Shown piece by piece: positions 46,103 through 55,002 of a stretch of DNA of 64,000 nt; positions within the stretch are counted from its first letter, which is position 1, and each line of letters opens with the position of its first letter. Below the pieces are notes generated by a model. It saw only the letters and a program-made list of their open reading frames with translations. It ran no database searches and was not told the DNA's origin. This DNA comes from UBA9647 sp963739335 (GTDB taxonomy: Bacteria; Bacteroidota; Ignavibacteria; UBA10030), in the NCBI GenBank assembly GCA_963739335.1, contig CAVUAC010000046.1, positions 124,001 through 188,000 on the forward strand. The letters are read 5' to 3'. The position numbers and the translations under genes are program-made.

Positions 46103-48478
46103 ATGAATACAAAGACTCTGAACTCGGAATCGCTCCGCAAGCTGGACGCATACTGGCGCGCCGCCAACTATCTGTCGGTCGGCCAGATTTATTTGTATGA
46201 CAATCCGCTGCTGAAGCAACCGCTGAAACTGCAGCACATCAAACCGCGCCTGCTCGGCCACTGGGGCACCACGCCGGCCCTGAACTTCATCTACGTTCAC
46301 CTGAACCGCGTCATCAAGGAGCACGACCTGAATGTAATCTACATCACCGGCCCGGGCCACGGAGGTCCGGGGATCGTGGCCAACACGTATCTGGAGGGCA
46401 CGTATAGCGAAGTTTACCCACCCATCTCGCAAGACGAGGAGGGGATGAGGCGGCTGTTCAAACAGTTCTCCTTCCCCGGCGGCATTCCGAGCCACGTCGC
46501 GCCGGAGACGCCCGGGTCGATTCACGAGGGCGGGGAGTTGGGTTATTCACTGTCACACGCTTTCGGGGCGGCATTCGATAATCCGGACCTGCTCGTCGCG
46601 TGCGTCGTGGGCGATGGCGAAGCGGAGACCGGCCCGCTCGCTACAAGCTGGCACTCGAACAAGTTCCTCAATCCGGTCCGCGATGGCGCGGTGCTGCCGA
46701 TTCTCCACCTCAACGGCTACAAGATCGCCGGGCCGACGGTGCTCGCCCGCATTCCGCATGGCGAGTTGGAAACGCTCTTCCGCGGCTACGGTTACACGCC
46801 GTATTTCGTCGAGGGCGACAACCCGATGGACATGCACCGACTCATGGCCGTCACGCTCAACACTGTGGTCGGCGAGATTCAACGCATCCAGCGCGACGCA
46901 AGGAAACATGGGTTCCAGGAGCGTCCGCGCTGGCCCATGATTATCCTGCGCTCGCCGAAGGGCTGGACCGGCCCGAAGGTCGTGGATGGCAAACCGACGG
47001 AAGGAACATTCCGCTCGCATCAGGTGCCGATGGGCGAGATGAGTCGTCCGGGCCACGTGAAGATTTTGGAAAAGTGGATGAAGAGTTATCGCCCACAGGA
47101 GTTGTTCGACAAGACGGGCCGGCTCATTCCCGAACTCGCCGAGCTGGCGCCGAGAGGCGCGCGCCGCATGAGCGCCAATCCCCACGCCAACGGTGGCCTC
47201 CTCTTGCGCGACCTGCGCCTGCCGGATTTCCGCGACTACGCTGTGAAGGTGCCGAAGCCCGGCGCCGTGGACGCGGAAGCCACCCGTGTCCAGGGCCAGT
47301 TTATCCGCGATGTGATCAAACTGAACCCCGCCAACTTCCGCGTCTTCAGCCCGGACGAAACAAGCTCGAACCGCTGGGGCGCCGTGTTCGAGGTGACGAA
47401 CCGCTGCTCGACGGCAGAAATCATTCCGATTGACGACCATGTCGCCCCGGACGGCCGCGTGATGGAGATGTTGAGCGAGCATCAATGCGAGGGCTGGCTC
47501 GAAGGTTATCTGCTTACCGGCCGTCACGGATTCTTCTCCTGCTACGAGGCGTTCATCCATATCATCGATTCGATGTTCAACCAGCACGCCAAGTGGCTCA
47601 AGGTGGCGAACCACGTTCCGTGGCGTCGACCGATCGCTTCCTTGAACTACCTGCTCTCGTCGCACGTCTGGCGGCAGGATCACAACGGCTTCAGCCATCA
47701 AGATCCCGGCTTCATTGACCACGTGGTAAACAAGAAAGCCGAAATCATCCGCGTCTATCTGCCGCCCGATGCCAACACATTATTGTCGGTGACCGACCAT
47801 TGCCTCCGCAGCCGCAACTACGTCAACGTGATTGTCTCCGGCAAGCAGCCCGAGGCGCAGTGGCTTGACATGGACGCTGCCATCAGTCATTGCACCGCGG
47901 GCATCGGCATCTGGCCGTGGGCCAGCAACGATCAGGGAGGCGGACCGGATGTCGTCATGGCGTGCTGCGGCGATGTGCCCACGCTGGAAACCCTGGCTGC
48001 AGTCGAGTTGCTGCGGCAGCATTTCCCAAAATTGAAGGTCCGGGTGATTAACGTGGTCGACTTGATGAAGCTCCAGCCGCAGAGCGAACACCCGCACGGC
48101 CTGAGCGAAAAAGATTTCGACATGCTCTTCACAACCGACAAACCAATCATCTTCGCGTTTCACGGCTATCCGACACTGATTCATCGGCTCACATATCGAC
48201 GCACGAACCACAAGAACCTGCACGTGCGAGGCTACAAGGAGGAGGGCACGACCACGACGCCGTTCGACATGGTGGTGCTGAACGACCTCGACCGCTTTCA
48301 TCTGGTCGGCGACGTGATTGATCGTCTCCCGCAACTGGGGATGCAAGCGGCCCATGCCAAGCAGGTGATCCGCGAGAAGCTGCTCGACCACAAGGAATAC
48401 ATTGCTGCACATGGCGAGGACATGCCCGAAATCCGCAACTGGAAGTGGGGCCAGGCCAAAGCGCGCAAACCCTTGTGA
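46103..48478 (+). CDS. xfp: Phosphoketolase (xylulose-5-phosphate/fructose-6-phosphate)
   Basis: The full 791-residue enzyme is thiamine-diphosphate dependent. It has LSVGQIYLYDNPLL, TGPGHGGPGIVANTYLEGTY, the ThDP-binding GDGEAETGPLATSWH (near 170), LNGYKIAGPTVLARI, SPKGWTGP, and the C-terminal FHGYPTLIHRLTYRRTNH. It splits xylulose-5-P (or fructose-6-P) with phosphate into acetyl-P and a triose- or tetrose-P. AAAGGAATTG precedes the ATG. It is GC-rich (one 60-base row, 47161-47220, counts 43 G+C) and probably acquired together with yihY. No acetate kinase is adjacent. Confidence 0.97.
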   Translation: MNTKTLNSESLRKLDAYWRAANYLSVGQIYLYDNPLLKQPLKLQHIKPRLLGHWGTTPALNFIYVHLNRVIKEHDLNVIYITGPGHGGPGIVANTYLEGTYSEVYPPISQDEEGMRRLFKQFSFPGGIPSHVAPETPGSIHEGGELGYSLSHAFGAAFDNPDLLVACVVGDGEAETGPLATSWHSNKFLNPVRDGAVLPILHLNGYKIAGPTVLARIPHGELETLFRGYGYTPYFVEGDNPMDMHRLMAVTLNTVVGEIQRIQRDARKHGFQERPRWPMIILRSPKGWTGPKVVDGKPTEGTFRSHQVPMGEMSRPGHVKILEKWMKSYRPQELFDKTGRLIPELAELAPRGARRMSANPHANGGLLLRDLRLPDFRDYAVKVPKPGAVDAEATRVQGQFIRDVIKLNPANFRVFSPDETSSNRWGAVFEVTNRCSTAEIIPIDDHVAPDGRVMEMLSEHQCEGWLEGYLLTGRHGFFSCYEAFIHIIDSMFNQHAKWLKVANHVPWRRPIASLNYLLSSHVWRQDHNGFSHQDPGFIDHVVNKKAEIIRVYLPPDANTLLSVTDHCLRSRNYVNVIVSGKQPEAQWLDMDAAISHCTAGIGIWPWASNDQGGGPDVVMACCGDVPTLETLAAVELLRQHFPKLKVRVINVVDLMKLQPQSEHPHGLSEKDFDMLFTTDKPIIFAFHGYPTLIHRLTYRRTNHKNLHVRGYKEEGTTTTPFDMVVLNDLDRFHLVGDVIDRLPQLGMQAAHAKQVIREKLLDHKEYIAAHGEDMPEIRNWKWGQAKARKPL

Positions 48479-48591
48479 AATTGATCGGTCGGTAGAGGAT
48501 CGTAGGTCTCAATAGAGACAAGACCCGGAGACAGTCAAGTTATGGTTGGTAAGAAGGGAATATCTGTGAAGCGCCTGAAAGAAAACTCTGC

Positions 48592-49215
48592 CTAGCGGTG
48601 CCACTCGTGGCGGATGGTAAACAACGTGCTCTGCGAAAGTCGTTCCGGGGATGTGTTGGAAATATCATCCGTTGACTCAGCAAGCGGGTCTTTGTCGATT
48701 GCCTGGTAGCACATTCGAACATACGTAGCACACTGAATGGCGTACTTCATGTCAAAGATGTTTCGCTTGTGAAGCGTACCGGTCTGCATCGCCCACAAGG
48801 TGCCGAATAACCCTTCGACAGGATAACGATATCGCTTGTCATGGGCAATCTCCGATGCTTTCGCAAGAACCTTCTGCTCCTCCTTTGATGTCAGGGGCAT
48901 TCCTAGCACGCACGCATATTCGATTGAATCCTTACACCATTTTTCCAGCAAGCTCTCCTGGGGCCCATTAATGAACTGAAACTCCCGGAAGCCGAAGTGA
49001 AGGTCACTTTCAAATATAGAGGTTCGCTTCTTCCAGAGCCACCCCCGTTGTTTCCCCAACAAGAAGGCGTGATTCCATTTTGAGCGTGTGTGGTCAGGAG
49101 TGATTTGTGCTTGCCCCATTCTGATAAGCTCATAAAGCGGGTCACTCAGCCCGACCAAACAGATTCGAGCCGGGGCATAATGCTTACGAATGAAATGAAG
49201 AGCTTCTTTATTCAT
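48592..49215 (-). CDS. Permuted NlpC/P60 (YiiX-like) cysteine peptidase-like protein
   Basis: Order of likely catalytic residues is circularly permuted: H49 in RSKWNHAFLLG, an acidic residue near 69 (FESDLHFGF) and C162 in YAIQCATYVRMCYQ. The N-terminal ICLVGLSDPLYELIRMGQ resembles the opening strand of permuted papain-like proteins. These act on lipids, amide bonds or cell wall. The assignment rests on motif spacing only. Upstream region 49216-49554 is non-coding. Confidence 0.5.
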   Translation of the reverse strand: MNKEALHFIRKHYAPARICLVGLSDPLYELIRMGQAQITPDHTRSKWNHAFLLGKQRGWLWKKRTSIFESDLHFGFREFQFINGPQESLLEKWCKDSIEYACVLGMPLTSKEEQKVLAKASEIAHDKRYRYPVEGLFGTLWAMQTGTLHKRNIFDMKYAIQCATYVRMCYQAIDKDPLAESTDDISNTSPERLSQSTLFTIRHEWHR

Positions 49216-49554
49216 ACTTCTTTTTCCCCGTCAACAGGATAGCTGCGCATACACTCTGGCACGGTCGCGCTAGAATCGTAATCCAATAACGACAACTTTG
49301 AGCATCTTCGCCACAGTTGTCGTCTTGCCTTGTCCTCTTATTCTCTTTGCCTCTCGCTTCCTCAGCTTCTCCTTTTAGAAGCGGTCCAACATTAATTAGA
49401 ATGATCCGCCTGCCCGCCGGAGTTTGCTTTTTAACGCAGGCGGGCTTGCCCCGACGAAGTCCGGGTAAACTGATGGAGCGTCTTGTGCGAAACCCTACAG
49501 CTCTCTGGCGGGGAACCGCTGGTTAGCGGTCTGCCCCTAACGTCGCATTGATGC
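49216..49554. other. Non-coding region with hairpin, shared 22-mer and REP-like palindrome
   Basis: Contains the inverted repeat ACGACAACT/AGTTGTCGT (49289-49322), a 22-base sequence at 49389-49410 repeated at 52622, a palindrome CCGCCTGC/GCAGGCGG (49407-49443) and CGCTGGTTAGCG near 49517. There is GCCCCTAAC at about 49534, similar to one half of an attC site but without a clear partner. Confidence 0.45.
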
Positions 49555-50043
49555 TCAATCGAACTCTTTCCTCGGAGCAGGCTGATTCGGCCCAACTTGT
49601 CCAATGCTGATATCCGCTTTGAAGTAGTTCTCACCTTTGATCGGAGCCCCGAACAAGTGTCGAAGCATGGCAAGTTGGCCAACATGGGTGATTGCATCCG
49701 CGATGGGACCCTGGAGCAGCCTATCTAACGGACATGCGACCGTTGAAGAATTCGCCAAGTACGTATCGAATTCCTTGACGGAGGCATAGAACCGGGCGAC
49801 TTCACGATCCCACTCTTGTGAAGGTGAGGTGCGCCAAATCTCTTGCCCCTTGGCCATTGAAAGCGCCCAGTCAAAAAGATCGCCCATATGTGCAACGATT
49901 TCCACGGGCGTCCGGGATTCCGGTTTGACACGGAATACAGCGAAGCCCGCAGGAGCATCCCGCAGTGTCTTAGCACCCCGATAGACCATGGTCGCCACGG
50001 CATGCCGGAGCATCCCATGATCGGATTTGATGTGGTTTGTCAT
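49555..50043 (-). CDS. DinB-superfamily protein
   Basis: Four-helix DinB fold with the three metal-binding histidines in EIVAHMGDLFDWAL and ADAITHVGQLAMLRHLFG. ATG at 50043 is preceded by AGGAAG and preferred over the upstream 50061. Many DinB-like proteins are thiol-dependent metalloenzymes. No substrate suggested by context. Confidence 0.88.
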   Translation of the reverse strand: MTNHIKSDHGMLRHAVATMVYRGAKTLRDAPAGFAVFRVKPESRTPVEIVAHMGDLFDWALSMAKGQEIWRTSPSQEWDREVARFYASVKEFDTYLANSSTVACPLDRLLQGPIADAITHVGQLAMLRHLFGAPIKGENYFKADISIGQVGPNQPAPRKEFD

Positions 50044-50120
50044 TTTCTTCCTTTCTTTCATCTCGCACTAAGCCGTCGAGATCACTCGAGCTGATTCGAT
50101 TCTCCGACTCCGCCGCAGCC

Positions 50121-50675
50121 TCAGCGAATGCGGAATTCAACCGTCGGCGCCTTCCACGTCAGGCTGTCGCTGACAATGCCGCGCCTATAATTGACGACCT
50201 CCATCTTCTCGGGAACGACCTTGATCAAGACGAGAAACTTCCAGTCAGGGAATGCCTGAGTCCAGTACTCCCGCTTGCGCTTAAGTTTCTCGTTCATGTC
50301 GTCCACCAGGTACGCCTTTCCCGTGATGGTGACATAGCCGGTGGCGCGGCCATGGTCTGCATAATAAAGGCAGACTGTAGGATTGTGGCGGATATCGTTG
50401 GCTTTGCGGCTGCGACTATTCGTGGCCATCCAGACCGTCATGTCATCTTCTGGAGGGAACGGATTCATTGTTCTTAAGTCCGGTCGCCCCGCTGAGTCGA
50501 TTGTGACCAGCGCACAATACTTTTGCAGGCCAATGATTTCTCGTGCAGCGGCAATCAGTGAGTCGGGCTGAATCTTTTGCGGTTTTGCTACTTGGGCAAA
50601 GCCGCTCGGAGCCACTGCCCAGAACACGAGAAACAGGAGAAAGCTCTTTGACTTGTCGAACACGATGGATGTCAT
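50121..50675 (-). CDS. Secreted pyridoxamine 5'-phosphate oxidase-fold protein
   Basis: Signal peptide (SFLLFLVFWAVAPSGFAQ) then a split-barrel flavin-binding domain (YCALVTIDSAGRPDLRTMN, DMTVWMATNSRSRKANDI, VCLYYADHGRATGYVTI). The family is normally cytoplasmic (general stress protein 26-like), so a signal peptide is unusual. It lies 60 bases behind the cupin gene. Confidence 0.85.
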   Translation of the reverse strand: MTSIVFDKSKSFLLFLVFWAVAPSGFAQVAKPQKIQPDSLIAAAREIIGLQKYCALVTIDSAGRPDLRTMNPFPPEDDMTVWMATNSRSRKANDIRHNPTVCLYYADHGRATGYVTITGKAYLVDDMNEKLKRKREYWTQAFPDWKFLVLIKVVPEKMEVVNYRRGIVSDSLTWKAPTVEFRIR

Positions 50676-50734
50676 ACGATGATCTCGCTATTTCCGACAA
50701 TTGAAGGTTGCTAAGCTGATTGTGTCTCTTGCTT

Positions 50735-51091
50735 TCACTTTGGCATCAAGAAATCGCCATCGATAATCAATAACTTTACTTCCCGCTCTGCGAAAGAACG
50801 ATGTGAACTCAAATTGTCCGATACAACATATGTCATCCCTTCCTTTAAGATATACTTCTCTCCGTTTTCGTGTTCAGTGAGGAGTTCTCCTTCAAGACAG
50901 TGAACGATATGCCCCTTCTGACACCAATGGTCGGCCAGATATCCAGGAGAATAGGTCACCATCCGAATTCTCAGTCCCGGAAGTTGAAGCGTTTTCCAAA
51001 ACGCTGAACCCTTTCGTCCTGGGTGTTCGATTCTGTCAATCCCAGTCCAATCTATTACCTGAAAAGGAATGTTGTGTTGAGCCATTGCCAT
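50735..51091 (-). CDS. DHCW-motif cupin-fold protein
   Basis: The motif block GYLADHWCQKGHIVHCLEGE, followed by YILKEGMTYVVSDNLSSH, is characteristic of this small cupin family. ATG at 51091 gives MAMAQHNIPFQVIDW, matching the family start. The open frame continues upstream through the attC-like site and should not be used. Function unknown, probably a small-molecule or metal binding role. Confidence 0.9.
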   Translation of the reverse strand: MAMAQHNIPFQVIDWTGIDRIEHPGRKGSAFWKTLQLPGLRIRMVTYSPGYLADHWCQKGHIVHCLEGELLTEHENGEKYILKEGMTYVVSDNLSSHRSFAEREVKLLIIDGDFLMPK

Positions 51092-51124
51092 GACGCTCTG
51101 ATTTGTGATGAAGTTGGTTTTGCT

Positions 51125-51240
51125 GTCTAACAGAGGGCCGAGTTGCCGCGGCCGTCGAAGGTTTGCACCCGAGGTTCTTTTCAACTGCACCAACGTCATT
51201 GCGCGACCTTGAAGCGGTCAACTTCAGCAATTCGTTAGGC
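51125..51240 (-). other. attC-like recombination site (integron cassette boundary)
   Basis: GTCTAAC at 51125-51131 and GTTAGGC at 51234-51240 fit the RYYYAAC and GTTRRRY core boxes. Inside them, AGTTGCCGC and the complement of GCGGTCAACTT pair imperfectly, as in L boxes with an unpaired base. The site begins 9 bases after the stop of the SIR2-like gene and ends 33 bases before the cupin start, the spacing expected of gene cassettes. No integrase gene is in the window. Confidence 0.5.
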
Positions 51241-51249
51241 AGGAAATAT

Positions 51250-52606
51250 CTATGGCTGGCGAAATCCTCCACGCATGTCCTGAGCGACGTATCGGCGGAA
51301 TTCCTCCAAATCTTTTTCACCGAACCCCTCTGGGAAGAAGAAAGTGGGATTCGAAGGGTAGTTCTTGTGGAGATACATTGGCCTTTGCGAGCATCCGACC
51401 ACAAGGAATATTATCTGAACTCCACTTGCTTCAGCTGCCTTTTTGCTTGAACTCAATATCCTGCGCATCATTCTATCGTCGAATGTATGGTAATCCACAA
51501 GAAAGACAAGGTAGTCCAAAGCCCTAAGTCCAGTCTTAAGGGAGGATTTCAGACTTGTCAATTGATTCGATTGTGCTTCTGCTGACCATGTAATTGCCCC
51601 CTCGCGGAAGATATAGTTCCACACAAACTCACCATCGCGACATCTTCGAATGGAGTAATGTACATGTATCCGACGTCGAATTGGAAGTCTAACTCTTTCA
51701 AGCACCTCTCTGTGGCCTATTTCAACTAATAGCCCCTGGAGAAATGTCTCAATGTGGTTATGAAGCCCAAAATAATCTACGTACTCCAGTACCTTCACAT
51801 TTCTATCTTCCAAGAGTCTCCGCTTTTCGACTGCATTTCGACTGTTCTTCTTACATAACAAGAAATGCTGCACCGAGGACCCGCTAAATCTCAGCAGATC
51901 TAGAACCAATTGAATGTCTATATCAGTTAGGCTATAACCGATCATTAGAATTGAGTTGTCATGGAATAGATCGGTTAGGATCCTCAAGTACTTCCTGTCT
52001 GCAATCAAAGCCACATAGTCCCTATGAGAAAGTACAATACTCGGAGGGTTGCCAATGTCTCCATGGAGCTTAAGTAGAAACTTCCCTTTTATTTCGCCTT
52101 TCGCAAGTTTGGAGACATCCATTCTAGTAATTGACTTCAGTTGGCGGTTCCAGACCCTTGTATAGGCGCGTTCTAGAAGATTATCGTAGTTGGTAGTGAT
52201 AATTGCACGAAATGGCAGTGCAACAATCAAGTCATGAACAAGAGCAGGGACAATTGAGTCTGGATCAAATGTGTCAGCGATGAATCTCGTGAGATTAGCG
52301 TCTCCAAGTTGCTCACGAAGCTCTTGGGCTACTATCATGTACCTCCTTTCGTGCCAGCAATTCGACCAAATCCTTTGATGTCTTTTCATCGATGAGTCTC
52401 CTCTTCTTTGCCCACGATGTTAGGTCTTTCAATAACTCACTCCATCCAGGTAGTGGCTTGCGTGCTTTTGAAATGCATCTCCGGCTTGTACCTGCACCGA
52501 CTAGAGCAATACATCGCCCCGCCGCCAGCGAACTCACAATACCTCTAGGAATGGGATCGGTGTAGGCTCGTAAGATGTCGGAAGCAGTAAGGTCGGCTCT
52601 GATCAT
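51250..52606 (-). pseudogene. SIR2-like NAD-binding protein, split by a frameshift
   Basis: The first frame (from ATG 52606) has the Rossmann start AAGRCIALVGAGTSRRC and PLPGWSELLKDL. The second has FRAIITTNYDNLLERAY, LLKLHGDIGNP, VLSHRDY and ILMIGYSLTDIDI. Removal of one base near 52345-52346 joins them (LLARK..RYMIVAQELREQL). The C-terminal 150 residues are not recognised. SIR2-like proteins of this type often deplete NAD in phage defence. At the break lies AAAGGAGGT, a near-perfect Shine-Dalgarno, so a real recoding or re-initiation site is conceivable. Confidence 0.65.
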
Positions 52607-52621
52607 CTTTGTTCCCAGCTT

Positions 52622-52643
52622 ACATTGATTAGAATGATCCGCC
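52622..52643. repeat. 22-base repeat shared with 49389
   Basis: ACATTGATTAGAATGATCCG with two more bases, one mismatch from 49389-49410. It lies immediately downstream of the methyltransferase stop and marks the other end of the accessory block. Confidence 0.45.
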
Positions 52644-52645
52644 CG

Positions 52646-53407
52646 TCACGTCTGTCGCTCACACACCACGATGAAGTCCTTGGAATCAGGACCCAACTCG
52701 CGTTCCTCGTAGTCGCCGTAGATGTGCTTCAGAGTCAGTCTCGAACGACTGACGAGATGCTCGAGTTCATACCGAAAAAAGAACCGCATCTGTGTGTCCC
52801 AGGACTCAGTTCTGGATCCGCTTTCCTCATCCCACGTCAGCGTCATCGTGACATGGCTGATTTGATTGATCAGATCCGCCTTTGATGAAACGACCCGCCT
52901 GAGCTTCTTTCCTGGCGCATATTCCCCGTCGAAGTCAGTTTGCTCATTGATCCCATTAAGAAGTATGCCCAGGTCCGGCACGAACAGGTCGAAGATGAAT
53001 CGTCCGCCGGGAATGAGATGATCGTAGATGCTGTTGAGAGCCCGAATTTGATCGTTGACATCGATAAGATGTGAGAAGACGCGGAAGGGGGCCACGATCA
53101 GCTCAAATCTCTTGTCGAGATTGAGTGACCGGACATCTTGATGGAAAATGCGACGGTGTTGGGACTTGTCAAGCTTCGTCTTGAGTTGCTCGAGCATAGC
53201 GCCGCTGATGTCGATTCCATAGATATCGGAGCCGAGATTGAGCGCCTCGGTGAAGAATCTTCCGGTGCCGACCCCGACCTCCAGAACCGGACCTGTTGTA
53301 CCGAGGATCTTGTGCAGAAAGTACTCGCGATCGACGGTTCGCAGATGCGCGTAGATGACATCGTAGAACCGAGCGATGTAGTCCGGGTATGAAAAATCGT
53401 CCGTCAT
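52646..53407 (-). CDS. Class I SAM-dependent methyltransferase
   Basis: Motif I VLEVGVGTGRF, then YGIDISGAMLEQLK, FELIVAPFRVFSHL and LIPGGRFIFDLF, the standard order for a small-molecule methyltransferase. The C-terminus contains the FFRYELEHLVSRSRLTLKH and YGDYEERELGP block found as a fragment at 9629. Start at ATG 53407. Substrate not predictable. Confidence 0.92.
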   Translation of the reverse strand: MTDDFSYPDYIARFYDVIYAHLRTVDREYFLHKILGTTGPVLEVGVGTGRFFTEALNLGSDIYGIDISGAMLEQLKTKLDKSQHRRIFHQDVRSLNLDKRFELIVAPFRVFSHLIDVNDQIRALNSIYDHLIPGGRFIFDLFVPDLGILLNGINEQTDFDGEYAPGKKLRRVVSSKADLINQISHVTMTLTWDEESGSRTESWDTQMRFFFRYELEHLVSRSRLTLKHIYGDYEERELGPDSKDFIVVCERQT

Positions 53408-53442
53408 GAGACCGTGTTTCAAATAGCACCTATTTTCAGCCG

Positions 53443-53519
53443 CTGTCAGGACTTATGTCCTGACAGTCACAACTAGCGTGCTCAAGTGTCTTGGAGTGTC
53501 AGGAGCAAACTCCTGACAC
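53443..53519. repeat. Pair of perfect hairpins (TGTCAGGA type)
   Basis: CTGTCAGGAC-TTAT-GTCCTGACAG (53443-53466) and GTGTCAGGAG-CAAA-CTCCTGACAC (53496-53519). They are related to each other and look like a REP pair inserted between the two methyltransferase start copies. Confidence 0.7.
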
Positions 53520-53531
53520 CGGAGTAAAAAT

Positions 53532-53565
53532 CGAGCGATGTAGTCCGGGCATGAAAAATGGTTGT
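53532..53565 (-). pseudogene. N-terminal fragment of a second methyltransferase
   Basis: 53532-53559 repeats 53370-53397 with one mismatch. On the reverse strand it reads HFSCPDYIARF against DFSYPDYIARF near the start of the intact gene. The rest is missing. Confidence 0.6.
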
Positions 53566-53624
53566 CCAAGGGCGCTAGAGAGTGACTTGGTGCAGCATAT
53601 TCTGTCTTTTGACGTGCTTCTCTG

Positions 53625-54167
53625 TCACTTCCACTTGATGGTGCAACCGATAGAATATGTTTCTGGTTCTTTCACCTGTTTCCCCGCGAGGACGGCGTCC
53701 GTCGCGTCGCGGAGATAATTCACCTTCACCTTAGAAGGTTCCTTGTAATTGTCGTCCATCTTGCCGTGATACCGCAGAGTCCTCCGTTCGTCGAACAGGA
53801 AAAACTCTGGGGTGTGAGTCGCCCCGAATGCGGTTGCGACCGACTGGTCATCATCACGAAGATAGGGGAAGTTGAACCTCCGGTGTTGCGCGCGCTTTTT
53901 CATTTCCTCGAAGTTGTCTTCGGGATAATTGGCCGTCTCGTTGGAGTTGATTGCTGCGACCTGAACTCCCTTCGAAGCGTAGTCGCGCTGGAAGGCAATC
54001 ATACGCTCTTCGTACGCCTGCACGTACGGGCAATGGTTGCAGGAAAAGACGATGACGAGGCACTTCTTGTCCGCGAAATCCTTCAGGGAGTATCTCTTGC
54101 CGTCGACGCCGGGGAGACTGCTGAAATTGGAAGCAGGTGAGCCGAGTTTGAGTTTGTCTGTTGACAT
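53625..54167 (-). CDS. Thioredoxin-fold peroxiredoxin-like protein
   Basis: From ATG 54167, 180 residues: GSPASNFSSLPGVDGKRYSL, CXXC as C43-N-H-C46 in VFSCNHCPYVQAYEERM, NSNETANYPEDNFEEMK and GATHTPEFFLFD. The CNHCPY version is typical of a widespread family of putative redox proteins. Cytoplasmic, no signal peptide. Confidence 0.9.
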   Translation of the reverse strand: MSTDKLKLGSPASNFSSLPGVDGKRYSLKDFADKKCLVIVFSCNHCPYVQAYEERMIAFQRDYASKGVQVAAINSNETANYPEDNFEEMKKRAQHRRFNFPYLRDDDQSVATAFGATHTPEFFLFDERRTLRYHGKMDDNYKEPSKVKVNYLRDATDAVLAGKQVKEPETYSIGCTIKWK

Positions 54168-54207
54168 ACGTTGAGCTCCAAAGAAGAACTGAGAGAGAAT
54201 GTAAGGG

Positions 54208-54777
54208 CTATCGGGGCATTTCGCCTTCGACAGGGTGGTCCTGAATGCCGAGTTGTTCTTCGAGTTTGTGCTCGAGGAACCGGACCTCACTCGGAGCGTT
54301 GAGGCCGCCGAGCAATTTGATCTTCCTATTCTCGCGGGAGATCGCGCTGAGTTGATATCTCATTTGTGTGCCGTTGTTGACTCTGATGACGCGCTCTTCA
54401 GAGTAGAGTTGTGTGAGCTCCGAAGCCTGAAGTGTCTTGTTTCCCGGCCACGGAATCGGCCCGTGCTGGATCGAGAGTTTGCCCTGCCCGACGGTGATGA
54501 CAGTCCTATTATAGAACCCTGCGAGGGCCGCATAGGTGACACCGACTCCCACGATGACATGGACCAGGGGAAAAATGAGCATGATCAGTGGTGCGTCCTG
54601 CGAGAAGGCAATGCTGTACCAGACCACGAGAAAGGCGTCCCATAAAAGGGCAAAGGCAGCGAGGAAGATGTAGGGGATCGAAAACCAGCGGTAGGTAAAC
54701 GTCAGCCCTGCCGGGGTGTATTCCATGGCTATGTGTTCGGGGATCGGCGCCTGGAGAGGTTGTTCGTCGTTTGCCAT
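54208..54777 (-). CDS. Two-helix membrane protein with PH-like C-terminus, unknown function
   Basis: ATG 54777 with GGAG nine bases upstream. Two hydrophobic helices (WFSIPYIFLAAFALLWDAFL and LIFPLVHVIVGVGVTYAALA) then a strand-rich region (VITVGQGKLSIQHGPIPW, SAISRENRKIKLLGGL) that resembles bacterial PH-type domains. No family name offered. Confidence 0.7.
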   Translation of the reverse strand: MANDEQPLQAPIPEHIAMEYTPAGLTFTYRWFSIPYIFLAAFALLWDAFLVVWYSIAFSQDAPLIMLIFPLVHVIVGVGVTYAALAGFYNRTVITVGQGKLSIQHGPIPWPGNKTLQASELTQLYSEERVIRVNNGTQMRYQLSAISRENRKIKLLGGLNAPSEVRFLEHKLEEQLGIQDHPVEGEMPR

Positions 54778-55002
54778 CGTTGCTCCGCGCGTTTGAGGTG
54801 TGGTGTGAGCCTTCACCAAAGCCTCAGTGTGGGGTGGATTCGAAAGCAAGAACGTTTACGGTGCAGGCAATGTAAGAAAAGGAACAGAGAAAGAAAAGCG
54901 TTAAGGGGATTTGAACATCACATTGAAAATCTCGTTTGCCATTAGGAAGAAGAGTTTCTAGATTTACTCCGTTGTCCGCCGACGATCGGATGTGATGTCA
55001 GG

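Noticed and set aside
46553..47722. 389-codon open frame on the minus strand
   Set aside because: It is antisense to the phosphoketolase gene, which is full length and conserved. GC-rich coding DNA commonly gives such shadows.
49500..49560. Second attC site near GCCCCTAAC
   Set aside because: Only one half-site is present and no partner GTTRRRY box lies at a sensible distance.
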